A stretch of 64,000 nucleotides of DNA from Variovorax paradoxus (GCF_009498455.1 NZ_CP045644.1:5521001-5585000); one strand, 5' to 3'. Shown: positions 50,607-60,275, numbered from the stretch's first letter. Translations and numbers: made by a program. The notes: generated by a model from the letters alone, not told the origin.

Positions 50607-51316
50607 GCCATGGCCTTCTTGCGGCCGAGCAGCACCGCCTCGGCCAGTGCGAAATCTTCAGGGAACGTGACCTTGAAGTTCTGTGCGCTGCCGGGCACCA
50701 GCAGCGGCGCCAGGCCGAGGCTTTCGATGGCGCTGGCCTCGTCGGTCACCACGTCGCCTACGCGCTCCAGCGCGTCGAGCAGCATGCCGATGCGGAACAT
50801 CTGCGGCGTCTGCGCGAGCCACTTGTCGGCGCGCGGCAGGGTCTGGGTCGCGCGGCTGTCGGTCGACGACACCTTCAGCGTGTCGGCCAGCCGCTGCGCC
50901 AGCAGGCCGCCGACGGCGTCGTGCTCGCAGGCGGCAATCAGCGCCTCGATCTGGCTGGACGTGACCAGGCAGCGCGCCGCGTCGTGCACCAGCACCCAGT
51001 CGTGCGCGCCCGCGCCCTTCTGGCGCAGCGCCGCCAGGCCGTTGCGCACCGAGGCGGCGCGCGTCAGGCCGCCCACGCGCAGCAGGTGCTCGCCGTTCGA
51101 GGGAAAGCGCGGCAGCGCCGTCTGCACCTCGCGGTCGTCGGGCGACACCACCACGGCCACCCCCGCGAAACGCCCGGCCATCGCGCGAAACGCGTCCACC
51201 GTGTGGGCCACCATCGACTGGCCCGCAAGGCGCCGGTACTGCTTGGGCTGCGTGCCGCCGGCACGGTGGCCGGAGCCGGCACAGGGGATCAGCACGTAGA
51301 AACGGGAAGATGACAT
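50603..51316 (-). CDS. ispD: 2-C-methyl-D-erythritol 4-phosphate cytidylyltransferase
   Basis: IspD activates MEP with CTP. The ATG at 51316 gives 237 residues. The nucleotide-binding region is [23 protein letters not shown]: the usual G-x-G-x-R is GSGHR. The second motif is [10 protein letters not shown] and the third is LAQTPQMFR with DEASAIE. It is separate from ispF rather than fused, and is divergent from mfd. Confidence 0.95.
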   Translation of the reverse strand: MSSSRFYVLIPCAGSGHRAGGTQPKQYRRLAGQSMVAHTVDAFRAMAGRFAGVAVVVSPDDREVQTALPRFPSNGEHLLRVGGLTRAASVRNGLAALRQKGAGAHDWVLVHDAARCLVTSSQIEALIAACEHDAVGGLLAQRLADTLKVSSTDSRATQTLPRADKWLAQTPQMFRIGMLLDALERVGDVVTDEASAIESLGLAPLLVPGSAQNFKVTFPEDFALAEAVLLGRKKAMA

Positions 51317-51385
51317 GAGGGGTGCGGCACGGGCCAATGGCCGACAAGCGAATAAGGGGCCGCCATTCTAGAATTGACATTCGCA

Positions 51386-51413
51386 CACCCCTCGCCGTCC
51401 GGCGCGGGGTGTC
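51386..51413 (+). promoter_or_regulatory. Leader hairpin before mfd
   Basis: ACACCCC (51386-51392) pairs with GGGGTGT (51407-51413), with an inner CGCCG/CGGCG stem separated by one mismatch. A TTTTT run follows 7 bases later (51420-51424), then the mfd start at 51435. It resembles a leaky terminator in the mfd leader, but spacing is not canonical. TTGACA at 51375-51380 lies just before it with no matching -10. Confidence 0.35.
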
Positions 51414-51434
51414 GTGCATTTTTCGAGCCGCTCC

Positions 51435-54400
51435 ATGGACCTCCCCCTTCTCCCGGCGGGCAAGCGATTCACGCTGCCGCGCCCCCCGTTGTCCGCCGAT
51501 GCGCTGATGCTGGCCCAGCTCGGCATGCGCGAGAAGGCCGCGGGCCGCGCCACCGCGATGTTCACCGCCGACGCGAACGACGCCCAGCGGCTCATCGACG
51601 AAATCGCCTTCTTCGCCCCCGAACTGCGCTGCGCCCTCTTCCCCGACTGGGAAACGCTGCCCTACGACAGCTTCTCGCCGCACCAGGACCTGATCAGCGA
51701 GCGCCTGGCCACGCTGTGGCGCATCAGCCAGAAAGAGGCCGACGTGGTGCTGGTGCCCGCCACCACCGCGCTGTACCGGCTCGCGCCGCCCGCGTTCCTG
51801 GCCGGCTACACCTTCCACTTCAAGGCCAAGCAGAAGCTCGAGGAATCGAAGCTCAAGGCCCAACTCACGCTGGCCGGCTACAGCCATGTGACGCAGGTCG
51901 TGAGCCCGGGCGAGTACGCGGTGCGCGGCGGCCTGATCGACCTGTTCCCGATGGGCTCGCTGGTGCCGTTCCGCGTCGACCTGTTCGACGACGAGATCGA
52001 TTCCATCCGCACCTTCGACCCCGACACCCAGCGCAGCCTCTACCCCGTGCCCGAGGTGCGATTGCTGCCGGGCCGCGAGTTCCCGATGGACGACGACGCC
52101 CGCGCGCGCTTTCGCAGCCGCTGGCGCGAACTGCTCGAGGGCGACCCGACCAAGAGCCGCATCTACAAGGACATGGGCAACGGCGTGGCCACCGCCGGCA
52201 TCGAGTACTACCTGCCGCTGTTCTTCGACGAGACGGCCACGGTGTTCGACTACCTCGGCCCCGACGCGACCGTGGTGCTGCACGGCGACCTCGAACCCGC
52301 GTTCCAGCATTTCTGGCAGGACACCAACGAGCGCTACCGCCTGGTGCAGGGCGACCCCGAGCGCCCCGCGCTCCCGCCCGAGGCGCTGTTCCTCAACGCC
52401 GAGCAGTTCTATCAGCGCGCCAAGCCGCACGCCCAACTGGCCATTCGCGGCGACATCGCTACCGACGCGCCCTACGCCGAGTTCGACAAGCTGCCGCCCT
52501 TTGCCGTGGTGCGCGGCGCCGAAGACCCGCTGGTCGGCCTCAAGGCCCACATCGCCGCCACGCCGCACCGCGTGCTGCTGATCGCCGAGAGCGACGGCCG
52601 CCGCGAGAGCCTGCTCGACTTCCTGCGCGCCAGCGGCGTGAACCCGCCGGCCTTCGACTCGCTGGCTGAGTTCGAAGCCTCGGGCGACGAGAAGATCGGC
52701 ATCGCCACCGCCGCGCTGGCCTCCGGCTTCGCGTGGCGCGAACAGGCGATCGACTTCGTCACCGAGACCGAGCTGTTCGCCACCGCGCCCACCACGCGCC
52801 GTCGCAACAAGAAGCAGGAACAGGTCAGCGATGTCGAGGCGCTGATCAAGGACCTGTCCGAGCTCAACGTCGGCGATCCGGTGGTGCACTCCGCGCACGG
52901 CATCGGCCGCTACCGCGGCCTGATCCACATGGACCTGGGCCAGGGCACCGACGCCGACGGCAAACCGCTGCTGCAGGAAATGCTGCACCTGGAGTACGCC
53001 GACAAGGCCACGCTCTACGTGCCCGTGTCGCAGCTGCACCAGATCAGCCGCTACACCGGCGTGAGCGCCGACGAGGCGCCGCTGCACAAGCTGGGCTCCG
53101 GCCAGTGGGAAAAGGCCAAGCGCAAGGCCGCCGAACAGGTGCGCGACTCGGCCGCCGAGCTGCTCAACATCTACGCGCGCCGCGCGGCGCGCGAAGGCCA
53201 TGCCTTCCGCTACTCGCCGGCCGACTACGAGGTGTTCGCCAATGACTTCGGCTTCCAGGAAACCGCCGACCAGAAAGCCGCGATCCACGCCGTGGTGCAG
53301 GACATGATCTCGCCCCAGCCGATGGACCGCCTCGTGTGCGGCGACGTGGGCTTCGGCAAGACCGAGGTCGCGCTGCGCGCCGCCTTCATCGCCGTCACCG
53401 GCGGCAAGCAGGTGGCGTTCCTCGCGCCGACCACGCTGCTGGCCGAGCAGCACTACCAGACGCTGGTCGACCGTTTTGCCAAGTGGCCGGTGAAGGTGGC
53501 GGAGATGAGCCGCTTTCGTTCCGCCAAGGAAATCTCGGCCGCCGCCAAGGGCCTGGCCGAGGGCCAGGTCGACATCGTGGTCGGCACGCACAAGCTGCTG
53601 TCGCCATCGATCAAGTTCAAGAACCTGGGCCTGCTCATCATCGACGAGGAGCACCGTTTCGGCGTGCGCCACAAGGAGGCGATGAAGGCGATGCGCGCCG
53701 AGGTCGACGTGCTCACGCTCACGGCCACGCCGATTCCGCGCACGCTGGGCATGGCGCTCGAAGGCCTGCGCGACCTGAGCGTGATCGCCACCGCGCCGCA
53801 GCGCCGGCTGGCCATCAAGACCTTCGTGCGCAACGAGGGTACGGGCGTGATCCGCGAGGCCGTGTTGCGCGAGCTGAAGCGCGGCGGACAGGTCTACTTT
53901 CTGCACAACGAGGTCGAGACCATCCAGAACCGGCGCCAGAAGCTCGAAGAAATCCTGCCCGAGGCCCGCATCGCCGTGGCCCACGGCCAGATGCCCGAGC
54001 GCGAGCTGGAGCGCGTGATGCGCGACTTCGTGGCCCAGCGCTACAACATGCTGCTGTGCTCGACCATCATCGAGACCGGCATCGACGTGCCCACCGCCAA
54101 CACCATCGTGATGAGCCGCGCCGACAAGTTCGGCCTCGCGCAGCTGCACCAACTGCGTGGCCGCGTCGGCCGTTCGCACCACCAGGCCTACGCCTACCTC
54201 ATGGTGCCGGACACCGAGGGCCTGACCAAGCAGGCCTCGCAGCGGCTCGAAGCGATCCAGCAGATGGAAGAACTGGGCTCGGGCTTCTACCTCGCGATGC
54301 ACGACCTCGAGATTCGCGGCACAGGCGAAGTGCTCGGCGAGAACCAGAGTGGCAACATGATGGAGATCGGCTTCCAGCTCTACAACGAGATGCTCAGCGA

Positions 54401-54917
54401 GGCCGTGCGCTCGCTCAAGGCCGGGCAGGAGCCCGACCTGCTGTCGCCGCTGTCGGTGACGACCGAGATCAACCTGCACGCGCCCGCCCTGCTGCCCGAC
54501 GACTACTGCGGCGACGTGCACCTGCGGCTGTCGTTCTACAAGAAGCTCGCCACCGCGAAGACGCCCGACCAGATCGATACGCTGCTCGAAGAAATCGTCG
54601 ACCGCTTCGGCAAGCTGCCACCGCAGGCCCAGACGCTGATCGACACGCACCGCCTGCGCGTGCTTGCGCGGCCCTACGGCGTGATCAAGGTCGATGCCGC
54701 GCCGGGCATCATCAACATCACCTTCAAGAAGGACGCGCCGGTCGACGGCATGGCCATCATCCAGCTGATCCAGAAGAACAAGCACATCAAGCTCGCCGGC
54801 AACGAGAAGCTGCGCATCGAGCGCGAGCTGAAAGAGCCGAAGGACCGCGCGCAGATGGTGCGCGACGTGCTTCGCAGCCTCGGTCAACCCCTCGTCAAGG
54901 AAATCGCCCCCGCATGA
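51435..54917 (+). CDS. mfd: Transcription-repair coupling factor Mfd
   Basis: Mfd removes RNA polymerase stalled at DNA damage and recruits UvrA. From the ATG at 51435 it has 1160 residues. The layout is the UvrB-homology N-terminal part (PDWETLPYDSFSPHQDLISERL), the RNA-polymerase-interacting domain (VVHSAHGIGRYRGL, CarD-like), the motor with Walker A GDVGFGKTEVA and DEEH in IDEEHRFGVRH, TATPIPRTL, and the QLHQLRGRVGRS motif, and the C-terminal regulatory domain. It overlaps serB by 4 bases. Confidence 0.97.
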   Translation: MDLPLLPAGKRFTLPRPPLSADALMLAQLGMREKAAGRATAMFTADANDAQRLIDEIAFFAPELRCALFPDWETLPYDSFSPHQDLISERLATLWRISQKEADVVLVPATTALYRLAPPAFLAGYTFHFKAKQKLEESKLKAQLTLAGYSHVTQVVSPGEYAVRGGLIDLFPMGSLVPFRVDLFDDEIDSIRTFDPDTQRSLYPVPEVRLLPGREFPMDDDARARFRSRWRELLEGDPTKSRIYKDMGNGVATAGIEYYLPLFFDETATVFDYLGPDATVVLHGDLEPAFQHFWQDTNERYRLVQGDPERPALPPEALFLNAEQFYQRAKPHAQLAIRGDIATDAPYAEFDKLPPFAVVRGAEDPLVGLKAHIAATPHRVLLIAESDGRRESLLDFLRASGVNPPAFDSLAEFEASGDEKIGIATAALASGFAWREQAIDFVTETELFATAPTTRRRNKKQEQVSDVEALIKDLSELNVGDPVVHSAHGIGRYRGLIHMDLGQGTDADGKPLLQEMLHLEYADKATLYVPVSQLHQISRYTGVSADEAPLHKLGSGQWEKAKRKAAEQVRDSAAELLNIYARRAAREGHAFRYSPADYEVFANDFGFQETADQKAAIHAVVQDMISPQPMDRLVCGDVGFGKTEVALRAAFIAVTGGKQVAFLAPTTLLAEQHYQTLVDRFAKWPVKVAEMSRFRSAKEISAAAKGLAEGQVDIVVGTHKLLSPSIKFKNLGLLIIDEEHRFGVRHKEAMKAMRAEVDVLTLTATPIPRTLGMALEGLRDLSVIATAPQRRLAIKTFVRNEGTGVIREAVLRELKRGGQVYFLHNEVETIQNRRQKLEEILPEARIAVAHGQMPERELERVMRDFVAQRYNMLLCSTIIETGIDVPTANTIVMSRADKFGLAQLHQLRGRVGRSHHQAYAYLMVPDTEGLTKQASQRLEAIQQMEELGSGFYLAMHDLEIRGTGEVLGENQSGNMMEIGFQLYNEMLSEAVRSLKAGQEPDLLSPLSVTTEINLHAPALLPDDYCGDVHLRLSFYKKLATAKTPDQIDTLLEEIVDRFGKLPPQAQTLIDTHRLRVLARPYGVIKVDAAPGIINITFKKDAPVDGMAIIQLIQKNKHIKLAGNEKLRIERELKEPKDRAQMVRDVLRSLGQPLVKEIAPA

Positions 54918-55624
54918 GCGCTACAGAATTTTCCCCCGGCCTCGTCCTCCAGCGCGTGAAGCCGCCGCTGAAGCTCGCCGACTTCAAGCTGATCGCGTTC
55001 GACATGGATTCGACGCTGATCAACATCGAATGCATCGACGAGATCGCCGATGCCGTCGGCAAGAAGGCCGAGGTGGCCGCGATCACCGAAGCCACGATGC
55101 GCGGCGAGATCAAGGACTTCAAGGAAAGCCTGCGCCGTCGCGTGGCGCTGCTGCAGGGCGTACCCGTGGCCGCGCTGCAGCAGGTGTACGACGAGCGACT
55201 GAAGCTCAACCCGGGCGCCACCGAACTGGTCGCGGCCTGCAAGGCGGCCGGCCTCAAGGTGCTGCTGGTGTCGGGCGGCTTCACCTTCTTCGCGAACCGC
55301 GTGAAGGACCGGCTGGGCATCGACTTTGCACGCTCCAACCTGCTCGACGAAGCCGACGGACAGCTCACCGGCCAGGTCGTGACGCAAAGCTGGGGCGACA
55401 TCTGCGACGGCGCCGAAAAGCGCCGCACGCTGCTCGAAGTGGCGTCGCTCATGGGCATCTCGCCGCAGGAGACCATCGCCGTGGGCGACGGCGCCAACGA
55501 CCTGCCGATGATGGGCGAGGCCGGGCTGTCGGTGGCCTATCACGCCAAGCCGAAGGTGCGCGAGCAGGCCATGGTGGCGATCAACGAAGGCGGGCTCGAC
55601 CGCGTGCTGGAGATCCTGAAATGA
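54914..55624 (+). CDS. serB: Phosphoserine phosphatase
   Basis: SerB dephosphorylates phosphoserine, the last step in serine synthesis. It has 236 residues of the HAD fold. The nucleophile Asp is in FDMDSTLINIECIDEIAD, the second motif is LVSGGFTF and the third is AVGDGANDLPMM. The N-terminal ACT-like part present in E. coli SerB is absent. The ATGA overlap with mfd and with the next gene suggests one mRNA. Confidence 0.93.
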   Translation: MSATEFSPGLVLQRVKPPLKLADFKLIAFDMDSTLINIECIDEIADAVGKKAEVAAITEATMRGEIKDFKESLRRRVALLQGVPVAALQQVYDERLKLNPGATELVAACKAAGLKVLLVSGGFTFFANRVKDRLGIDFARSNLLDEADGQLTGQVVTQSWGDICDGAEKRRTLLEVASLMGISPQETIAVGDGANDLPMMGEAGLSVAYHAKPKVREQAMVAINEGGLDRVLEILK

Positions 55625-56697
55625 CATCTTCTGCAGCAGCTGCCGCCCCGCTCTACCGCGCCGACGCGCTGCGCGACTACGCCAGCGCCCTGCTGCAGAA
55701 AGCGGGCCTTGCGGCCTCGATGGCCGACAGCGTGGCAGGCACGCTGGTCGAAGGCGACCTGCTGGGCCACGACACGCACGGCCTCGCGCTGCTGGCCGGC
55801 TACGTGAAAGAAATCGAATCGGGCGGCATGACGCGCGACGGCGCGCCCGAGGTGCTGTCCGACCGCCCCGCCGCCGTGCTGTGGGACGGCAAGCGCCTGC
55901 CCGGCCCCTGGCTCATGGACCAGGGCATGGACCTGCTGGTGCCGCGCGCCCGCGAACTGGGTACGGCCTCGCTCGTGATCCGCCGCAGCCACCACATCGC
56001 CTGCCTCGCGGTCTACATGCTGCGCGCACTGCAGGAAGACATGCTGATGCTGCTGGCCTGCTCCGACCCCAACACCGCCAGCGTCGCGCCCTACGGCGGC
56101 ACGCAGGCCGTGTTCACGCCGAATCCACTGGCGATGGGCTTTCCGCTGTCGCAGGGCGGCGTGATGGTCGACATCTCGGCCTCGATCACCACCAACGGCA
56201 TGAGCAACCGCAAGCGCGCGGCCGGCGAGACCTTCGCCGAAGAGTGGCTCATCGACGCATCAGGCCAGCCGTCGAACAACCCGCAGGTGCTGTTCGACCA
56301 GCCGCCCGGCACGCTGCTGCCCGTGGGCGGCCTGAGCCACGGCCACAAGGGCTACGGCATGGCGTTGCTGGTCGAGACGCTCACGGCCGGCCTCGCAGGC
56401 CACGGCCGCGCCGACCCGCCCGAAGGCTGGGGCGCGACGGTGCACCTCACGCTGCACGACCTGAACGCCTTCGGTGGCAAGGAAGCCTTCCTGCGCCAGA
56501 TGGACCACGTGGCGGCGAAGTGCCGCGACAACGCGCCCGTCGACCCGGCCAAGCCTGTGCGGCTGCCGGGTGAAGGCGGGTTGAAGCGTCGGGAAGCGCA
56601 ATCGGCGAACGGGGTGCGGCTGCACCCGTCGATTGCGCGCTCGCTGCAGGAGGCGGAGCAGCGGCATGGCCTGCGGATGGCGCAGGCGCTGATCTGA
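55621..56697 (+). CDS. Ldh-family (malate/L-lactate-like) oxidoreductase
   Basis: A 358-residue member of the NAD(P)-dependent Ldh2/malate dehydrogenase family, unrelated to classical lactate dehydrogenase. Family signatures are GDLLGHDTHGLALL (with the catalytic His), VIRRSHHIACL, TPNPLAMGFP and GHKGYGMALLVE. Members use malate, ureidoglycolate, 2,3-diketogulonate or pyrroline carboxylates; the substrate cannot be chosen here. The ATG overlaps the serB stop. Confidence 0.85.
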   Translation: MTSSAAAAAPLYRADALRDYASALLQKAGLAASMADSVAGTLVEGDLLGHDTHGLALLAGYVKEIESGGMTRDGAPEVLSDRPAAVLWDGKRLPGPWLMDQGMDLLVPRARELGTASLVIRRSHHIACLAVYMLRALQEDMLMLLACSDPNTASVAPYGGTQAVFTPNPLAMGFPLSQGGVMVDISASITTNGMSNRKRAAGETFAEEWLIDASGQPSNNPQVLFDQPPGTLLPVGGLSHGHKGYGMALLVETLTAGLAGHGRADPPEGWGATVHLTLHDLNAFGGKEAFLRQMDHVAAKCRDNAPVDPAKPVRLPGEGGLKRREAQSANGVRLHPSIARSLQEAEQRHGLRMAQALI

Positions 56698-56710
56698 CAT
56701 CTGACGGGGT

Positions 56711-57037
56711 TTATTCCTCGTCGTCGTTCTCGGCGTGCTCGGGCGCGCCCGCAGGCCTCGGCTGGCGCTTGCCTGGCTTGGCCAGGATCTCGACGTAGAA
56801 CTGCGTGCCGCCCTCTTTCACCACACCGTCGATGAGGCCGGTGATGGCCGTGAGGTGGATGGTTTCGGCGGATTCCTGGGCGGTGCCGAACTTGCAGTCG
56901 AAGTCCCAGAAGTCGGCGCCTTCGGGCAGGTCGCGGCGGCGCTCGCGCTTGATGTACTTGCGAATCTCGTGCTTGACGGCTTCGAGGTGACGGTCGGGGT
57001 GCTTGCCCTCGACCTGAAGCTGGAAGGTTTTTCTCAT
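56711..57037 (-). CDS. DUF6172 family protein
   Basis: A 108-residue protein starting at the ATG at 57037 (MRKTFQLQVEGKHPDRHLEAVKHEIRKYIKRERRR). Central residues RRDLPEGADFWDFDCKFG and the strand-rich end GTQFYVEILAKPGKR are conserved in the DUF6172 family, small proteins without a known function, common in Burkholderiales. The last residues (HAENDDEE) are acidic. A longer frame upstream is not supported. Confidence 0.75.
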   Translation of the reverse strand: MRKTFQLQVEGKHPDRHLEAVKHEIRKYIKRERRRDLPEGADFWDFDCKFGTAQESAETIHLTAITGLIDGVVKEGGTQFYVEILAKPGKRQPRPAGAPEHAENDDEE

Positions 57038-57148
57038 GGTCGATGGTAACCCGGCCCCGCCCTGGGGCGGCCCGGCGGCGATGGCAGGCCCTTCACGGGT
57101 CCGGCCGCTGTGTACAGTCGGCGCATTCAACGGATTACAGGTGAAAGC

Positions 57149-57376
57149 ATGGCACGCGCAAACGACTGGGCAAGCAAGGTGATGGCATTGGTGAACGGCG
57201 GCAACGCCCCGGCGGCGATCGCGCAGATCAAGGTCGCGCCCTCGGTCAAGGACCTGAAGGCGCTGCAGACCATCATGACGCTCTCCAAAATGAAAGGCCG
57301 CTATCCGAACGTGGATGCGGCCATTTCAGAGAACCTGGACCTGCTGGCGGCACCCCGCCTGCACCGGTCCCCCTGA
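57149..57376 (+). CDS. Small hypothetical protein, 75 residues
   Basis: A 75-residue protein with AGGTGAAAGC before the ATG at 57149. It begins ARANDWASKVMALVNGGNAPAAIAQIKVAPSVKDLKALQTIM, which looks like two or three amphipathic helices; no motif is recognised. It lies between the divergent DUF6172 gene and the convergent aminotransferase gene. Confidence 0.55.
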   Translation: MARANDWASKVMALVNGGNAPAAIAQIKVAPSVKDLKALQTIMTLSKMKGRYPNVDAAISENLDLLAAPRLHRSP

Positions 57377-57383
57377 CGATTTA

Positions 57384-58571
57384 CTACAGGGCCTGGCCGA
57401 GGCGCTTCACGCCTTCTTCGATCTTCGCGATGTCGGCCGTCGCAAAGCTCAGGCGCAGCGTCGCCACATCGGGCTTCTCGGCGAAGAACGGCGCGCCGGG
57501 CACGAAGGCCACCAGCTTTTCGATCGCACGCTTGGCCAGCTCGTTGGCATCGGCCAGCTTGCCGTTGGCGCCCGTGAGGCGCGCCCAGAAGAACAAACCG
57601 CCGTTGGGCTGCGTGAAGCTCACCGCATCGCCCAGCTCGCGCGTCAGCGCCGCGCCCATCGCTTGCGCACGCTGGCCGTAGACCTCGCGCACATGCGCCA
57701 GCGTGCCGGGCATGCGGCCGCTCTTGAGGTACTGCGCGGCCGTGGCCTGCGCGAAGGTGCTGGTGTGGGCGTCGCTGAACTGCTTGCACATCGTCGCCTT
57801 GGCCAGCAGCTCGGGGGGCGCGATCATCCAGCCGATGCGCAGGCCCGGGCTCAGCACCTTGCTCAGGCTGCCGCAATGCGCCAGCAGCTCGCGGCTGCCG
57901 GGCACGTCCTTGCTCAGCGACATGATCGACGGCGGCGGCGCTTCACCGAAGTACAGGTCGCCGTAGGGGTCGTCCTCGACGATCAGCGTCTGGTACTTCA
58001 CGGCCAGCTCGAGCACCTTCTTGCGACGCTCCAGCGTCAGCATCGCGCCACTGGGGTTGCCGAAGGTGGGGATCAGGTAGACGAACTTGGGCTTGTGCTC
58101 GGCGATGAGCTTCTCGAGCTCGTCGGTCTTCACGCCGTTGGCGTCGATGGGCGCGCTGATGAGCTGCGCGCCGTACAGGCGGAAGCACTGGATTGTCGCC
58201 AGGAAGGTCGGGCCTTCGACGATCACCTTGTCGCCGGGCGAGATCATGGTCTTGCCCAGCAGGTCGAGCGCCTGCTGGCTGCCGGTGGTGACGATCAGGC
58301 CGCTGGGGTCGACGTCGACGCCCTTGGTCTTCATGAAATCGGAGAGCTGGTTGCGCAGCGGCTCGTAGCCTTCGGTGGCACCGTACTGCAGGGCCCCGCC
58401 GGCCTCTTCGGTGAGCGCTTTCTGGCTCGCCTCCTTCAGGCCCTCGACGTCGAACATGGCGCTGTCGGGAAAGCCGCCCGCAAAACTGATGATGCCGGGC
58501 TTGCCCAGCAGCTTGAAGAGTTCGCGGATGGCAGAGGTTTCGACGTTGTCGAGGCGGGAGGCGAATTGCAT
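57384..58571 (-). CDS. PLP-dependent aminotransferase, class I/II
   Basis: A 395-residue aminotransferase of fold type I. The N-terminal part SFAGGFPDSAMFDVEGL and YGATEGYEPLRNQLSDFM are typical of the group containing 2-aminoadipate aminotransferase (LysN). The Schiff-base Lys is in CGSLSKVLSPGLRIGW, and the PLP-holding IVEDDPYGDLYF precedes it. The start is the ATG at 58571. It acts probably on an aromatic or branched amino acid or aminoadipate; sequence alone does not decide. No HTH domain, so not a MocR regulator. Confidence 0.9.
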   Translation of the reverse strand: MQFASRLDNVETSAIRELFKLLGKPGIISFAGGFPDSAMFDVEGLKEASQKALTEEAGGALQYGATEGYEPLRNQLSDFMKTKGVDVDPSGLIVTTGSQQALDLLGKTMISPGDKVIVEGPTFLATIQCFRLYGAQLISAPIDANGVKTDELEKLIAEHKPKFVYLIPTFGNPSGAMLTLERRKKVLELAVKYQTLIVEDDPYGDLYFGEAPPPSIMSLSKDVPGSRELLAHCGSLSKVLSPGLRIGWMIAPPELLAKATMCKQFSDAHTSTFAQATAAQYLKSGRMPGTLAHVREVYGQRAQAMGAALTRELGDAVSFTQPNGGLFFWARLTGANGKLADANELAKRAIEKLVAFVPGAPFFAEKPDVATLRLSFATADIAKIEEGVKRLGQAL

Positions 58572-58749
58572 GATGGTCGGTCTCACTTTCTGGGCGTCAT
58601 TGTCGCGAAAGCCCGGGCAGGAAAGCTGCGTAGGGCCATGGCTTTTCGACGATATATTGCATCCATCGCCGCAAACGCCGGTGCTCGCCCTGCCTTCCGC
58701 GGCATGCGCCCCGCGAGCCCCTCGCAATGAACAGCGGCCCTCACGATCC

Positions 58750-59397
58750 ATGAAAAAATCCGACATCCCCCTCTTCTTCGCGACCCTGCAGGCCGCCAAC
58801 CCCGAGCCGCGCACGGAGCTCGAATACACCACGCCCTTCGAGCTGCTGGCCGCGGTGCTGCTGTCGGCGCAGGCCACCGACGTGGGGGTGAACAAGGCGA
58901 CGCGCCGGCTCTATCCGGTGGCGAACACGCCGCAGGCGATCCTCGACCTGGGCGTGGAAGGGCTGGAGTCGTACATCAAGACGATCGGGCTGTACCGCAG
59001 CAAGGCCAGGCACCTGATCGAGGCCTGCCGCATGCTGGTCGAGCTGCATGGCGGCGAGGTGCCGCGCACGCGCGCCGAGCTCGAGGCGCTGCCGGGCGTC
59101 GGGCGCAAGACGGCGAACGTGGTGCTCAACGTGGCTTTCGGCGAAGAGACCATCGCGGTCGACACGCACATCTTCCGCATCGGCAACCGCACCGGGCTTG
59201 CGCCCGGCAAGACGCCGCTGGACGTGGAACTCAAGCTCGAAAAGCGCATCCCACCCGAGTACCGCCTGCACGCGCACCACTGGCTGATCCTGCACGGGCG
59301 CTATGTCTGCGTGGCGCGCAAGCCGCGCTGCTGGGAGTGCGCGGTCGCGACCTTCTGTAGCTTCAAGCCCAAGACGCCGGCCCCCAAGACCGCCTGA
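58750..59397 (+). CDS. nth: Endonuclease III
   Basis: Base-excision DNA glycosylase/AP lyase for oxidised pyrimidines. It has 215 residues. The helix-hairpin-helix is LPGVGRKTANVVLN with the catalytic Lys, followed by the catalytic Asp in VDTHIFRIGNR. The iron-sulfur cluster motif C-x6-C-x2-C-x5-C is CVARKPRCWECAVATFC near the C-terminus. The ATG at 58750 is short of upstream signals because the region before it overlaps an unrelated frame. Confidence 0.96.
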   Translation: MKKSDIPLFFATLQAANPEPRTELEYTTPFELLAAVLLSAQATDVGVNKATRRLYPVANTPQAILDLGVEGLESYIKTIGLYRSKARHLIEACRMLVELHGGEVPRTRAELEALPGVGRKTANVVLNVAFGEETIAVDTHIFRIGNRTGLAPGKTPLDVELKLEKRIPPEYRLHAHHWLILHGRYVCVARKPRCWECAVATFCSFKPKTPAPKTA

Positions 59398-59417
59398 GCG
59401 GCACACACACATCGCAC

Positions 59418-60275
59418 ATGACGACCACAACGATTTTCAAGACGACACCGCCCGCGGCCCTCCTCCTGCTCGCGGCACTGTGTAGCGCGGGCTCCGCCTG
59501 GTCGCGCGACGGCGTGCTGCCGCCGGAGACGATGGCGCTCTACGGCGGGCGCTGGTCCGCCAACTGCGCCGACGCAGCGGCGCCGACGCTGCAGGTGCGC
59601 GAAGACATGCTGATCGCCGAGCGCGGCAAGCGCCGCGTCGTGGGCCGCGAACCGGACACGGCGCACAGTTTCTTCGGCAACCAGGCGCCGCCGCCGAACT
59701 TCGACGTCGCACTGATGAGCCGCGTGGACAAGGGCGATCACGCAATGCTGAATTTCCTGGTCTTTCGCGATGCGCGCGGCCAGTCGATCACGCTGAAGGC
59801 CGACAAGCCGGTGATGGGCCAGTTGGGGCCGGAGCTGATGAAGCAGCGGTACTGGCGCTGCGACGGCGCGGCGCGCGCCGCAACGCCGCCCGCCGAACCC
59901 GCGACTGCCACCCCCAAGCCGCCGGCACCCGCCACGGGCAGCCCGGCCGCCCTCGCCCGCGGCCCGGCGATGGACAAGGCCTGGCGCGCCGCGCTGGGCA
60001 CGCGTGAGACCGAACCGTGGCTCGTGCGCCGCGAAGGTCCGGCGCCCGAGCCGCAATGGGTGACGGTGGACGGCACGCGCTATCTGCTGCATGCCTTCTG
60101 CAAGCCGCACGATTGCCACGACCACAACGCGATCGCGCTCTACGACCAGGGCTCGGGTCGGCTCTACGGCCTGGTGCAGCGCAACGGGCAGAACCAGCTC
60201 GTGGGCGGGCCCTCGCCGCAGTTCGCAGGGCAGCTCGACCGGCTCTGGCGCGAGCAGTGGCGCGCCAAGAACTGA
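59418..60275 (+). CDS. Exported protein with C-terminal Ivy-like domain
   Basis: A 285-residue exported protein. Signal peptide with a hydrophobic core AALLLLAALCSAGSAWS (about 12-28). Residues about 30-155 form an unknown domain with two Cys (NCADAAA, WRCDGAA). A Pro/Ala linker (about 155-185) follows. Residues about 185-285 contain the Ivy signature: CKPHDC at 228-233 in LLHAFCKPHDCHDHN, then GRLYGLVQRNG. Ivy inhibits C-type lysozyme and lytic transglycosylases in the periplasm through that loop. The N-terminal domain adds about 130 residues to the usual Ivy length. It lies 20 bases after nth. Confidence 0.8.
   Translation: MTTTTIFKTTPPAALLLLAALCSAGSAWSRDGVLPPETMALYGGRWSANCADAAAPTLQVREDMLIAERGKRRVVGREPDTAHSFFGNQAPPPNFDVALMSRVDKGDHAMLNFLVFRDARGQSITLKADKPVMGQLGPELMKQRYWRCDGAARAATPPAEPATATPKPPAPATGSPAALARGPAMDKAWRAALGTRETEPWLVRREGPAPEPQWVTVDGTRYLLHAFCKPHDCHDHNAIALYDQGSGRLYGLVQRNGQNQLVGGPSPQFAGQLDRLWREQWRAKN

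Noticed and set aside
51375..51380. TTGACA before mfd as a -35 element
   Set aside because: No -10-like hexamer lies 16-18 bases downstream; the sequence there is GC-rich.
50658..54887. A very long open frame on the minus strand opposite mfd and running into ispD
   Set aside because: It is antisense to mfd, whose families and motifs are certain; long antisense frames are expected in GC-rich coding DNA. No recognisable domain.
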